A program made the position numbers and the translations under genes. The notes under the pieces are model-generated. The model was not told the DNA's origin and did no database searches. It saw nothing but the letters and a program-made list of their open reading frames with translations. From contig DUUM01000032.1 in NCBI GenBank assembly GCA_012841565.1, positions 1-6,330 of the forward strand: a stretch of 6,330 bases of DNA, given 5' to 3'. Shown here one piece after another: positions 6,253 to 6,330 of the stretch. Position 1 is the first letter of the stretch; the number at the start of each line of letters is the position of its first letter. Source of the stretch: Candidatus Epulonipiscium sp. (GTDB lineage Bacteria; Bacillota_A; Clostridia; Lachnospirales; Cellulosilyticaceae).

Positions 6253-6330
6253 TCAGTAGCAAGGCTTAGGCTGATGCCCAATGTCATTAAGTAAAGATAT
6301 TAGAAGCTAAATAAAGAACAGAGTATGTTA
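6253..6330. other. Non-coding tail of the window
   Basis: The 78 bases after the ferritin-like gene contain no supported gene. A weak hairpin (ATCAGTAGC at 6252-6260 against GCTTAGGCTGAT) has a three-base bulge and no T tract, so it is not called a terminator. Confidence 0.4.

Overview
The window is AT-rich, with strong AAGGAG-type ribosome binding sites, a Gram-positive-type LexA box and a YolD-like partner gene. These point to a low-GC Firmicute, most likely an anaerobic member of the Clostridia; the genus is inference and cannot be fixed from this sequence.

Layout, left to right, with all genes on the + strand. (1) Bases 1-72 hold the last bases of an upstream unit and its Rho-independent terminator. 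(2) Bases 86-3259 form a DNA-damage operon. An extended -10 promoter overlaps or abuts a LexA-type SOS box. It is followed by a Y-family (UmuC-like) translesion polymerase with a C-terminal sliding-clamp motif, a YolD-like gene translationally coupled to it, and, after only 40 bases, a lipoprotein carrying a DNA/RNA non-specific endonuclease-like domain and a C-terminal lamin-tail domain. A GC-rich hairpin ends the unit. (3) Bases 3260-3615 are a gene graveyard. They hold what looks like the 5' end of a group IIC intron lying just downstream of the terminator hairpin, then the first ~24 codons of an SPFH-type gene with an intact ribosome binding site, cut off by a stop, then AT-rich DNA with a possible promoter. 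(4) Bases 3616-4787 encode an amidohydrolase (imidazolonepropionase-like superfamily) whose metal-binding residues are all visible, but one base is missing near codon 20, so the N-terminus is out of frame. (5) Bases 4788-5004 hold a strong hairpin and a T/G-rich low-complexity tract. (6) Bases 5005-6252 encode a 415-residue protein with ferritin-like E...ExxH motifs, apparently including an incomplete extra copy of the helical pair. (7) Bases 6253-6330 show no gene.

The polymerase and YolD genes form the well-known Firmicutes error-prone repair pair. The most unusual feature is the surface-anchored nuclease placed in the same SOS-type unit. This could couple DNA damage to degradation or scavenging of extracellular nucleic acid, but that is inference from gene order only. 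The amidohydrolase and the ferritin-like gene have their own ribosome binding sites and no visible functional link to the operon.
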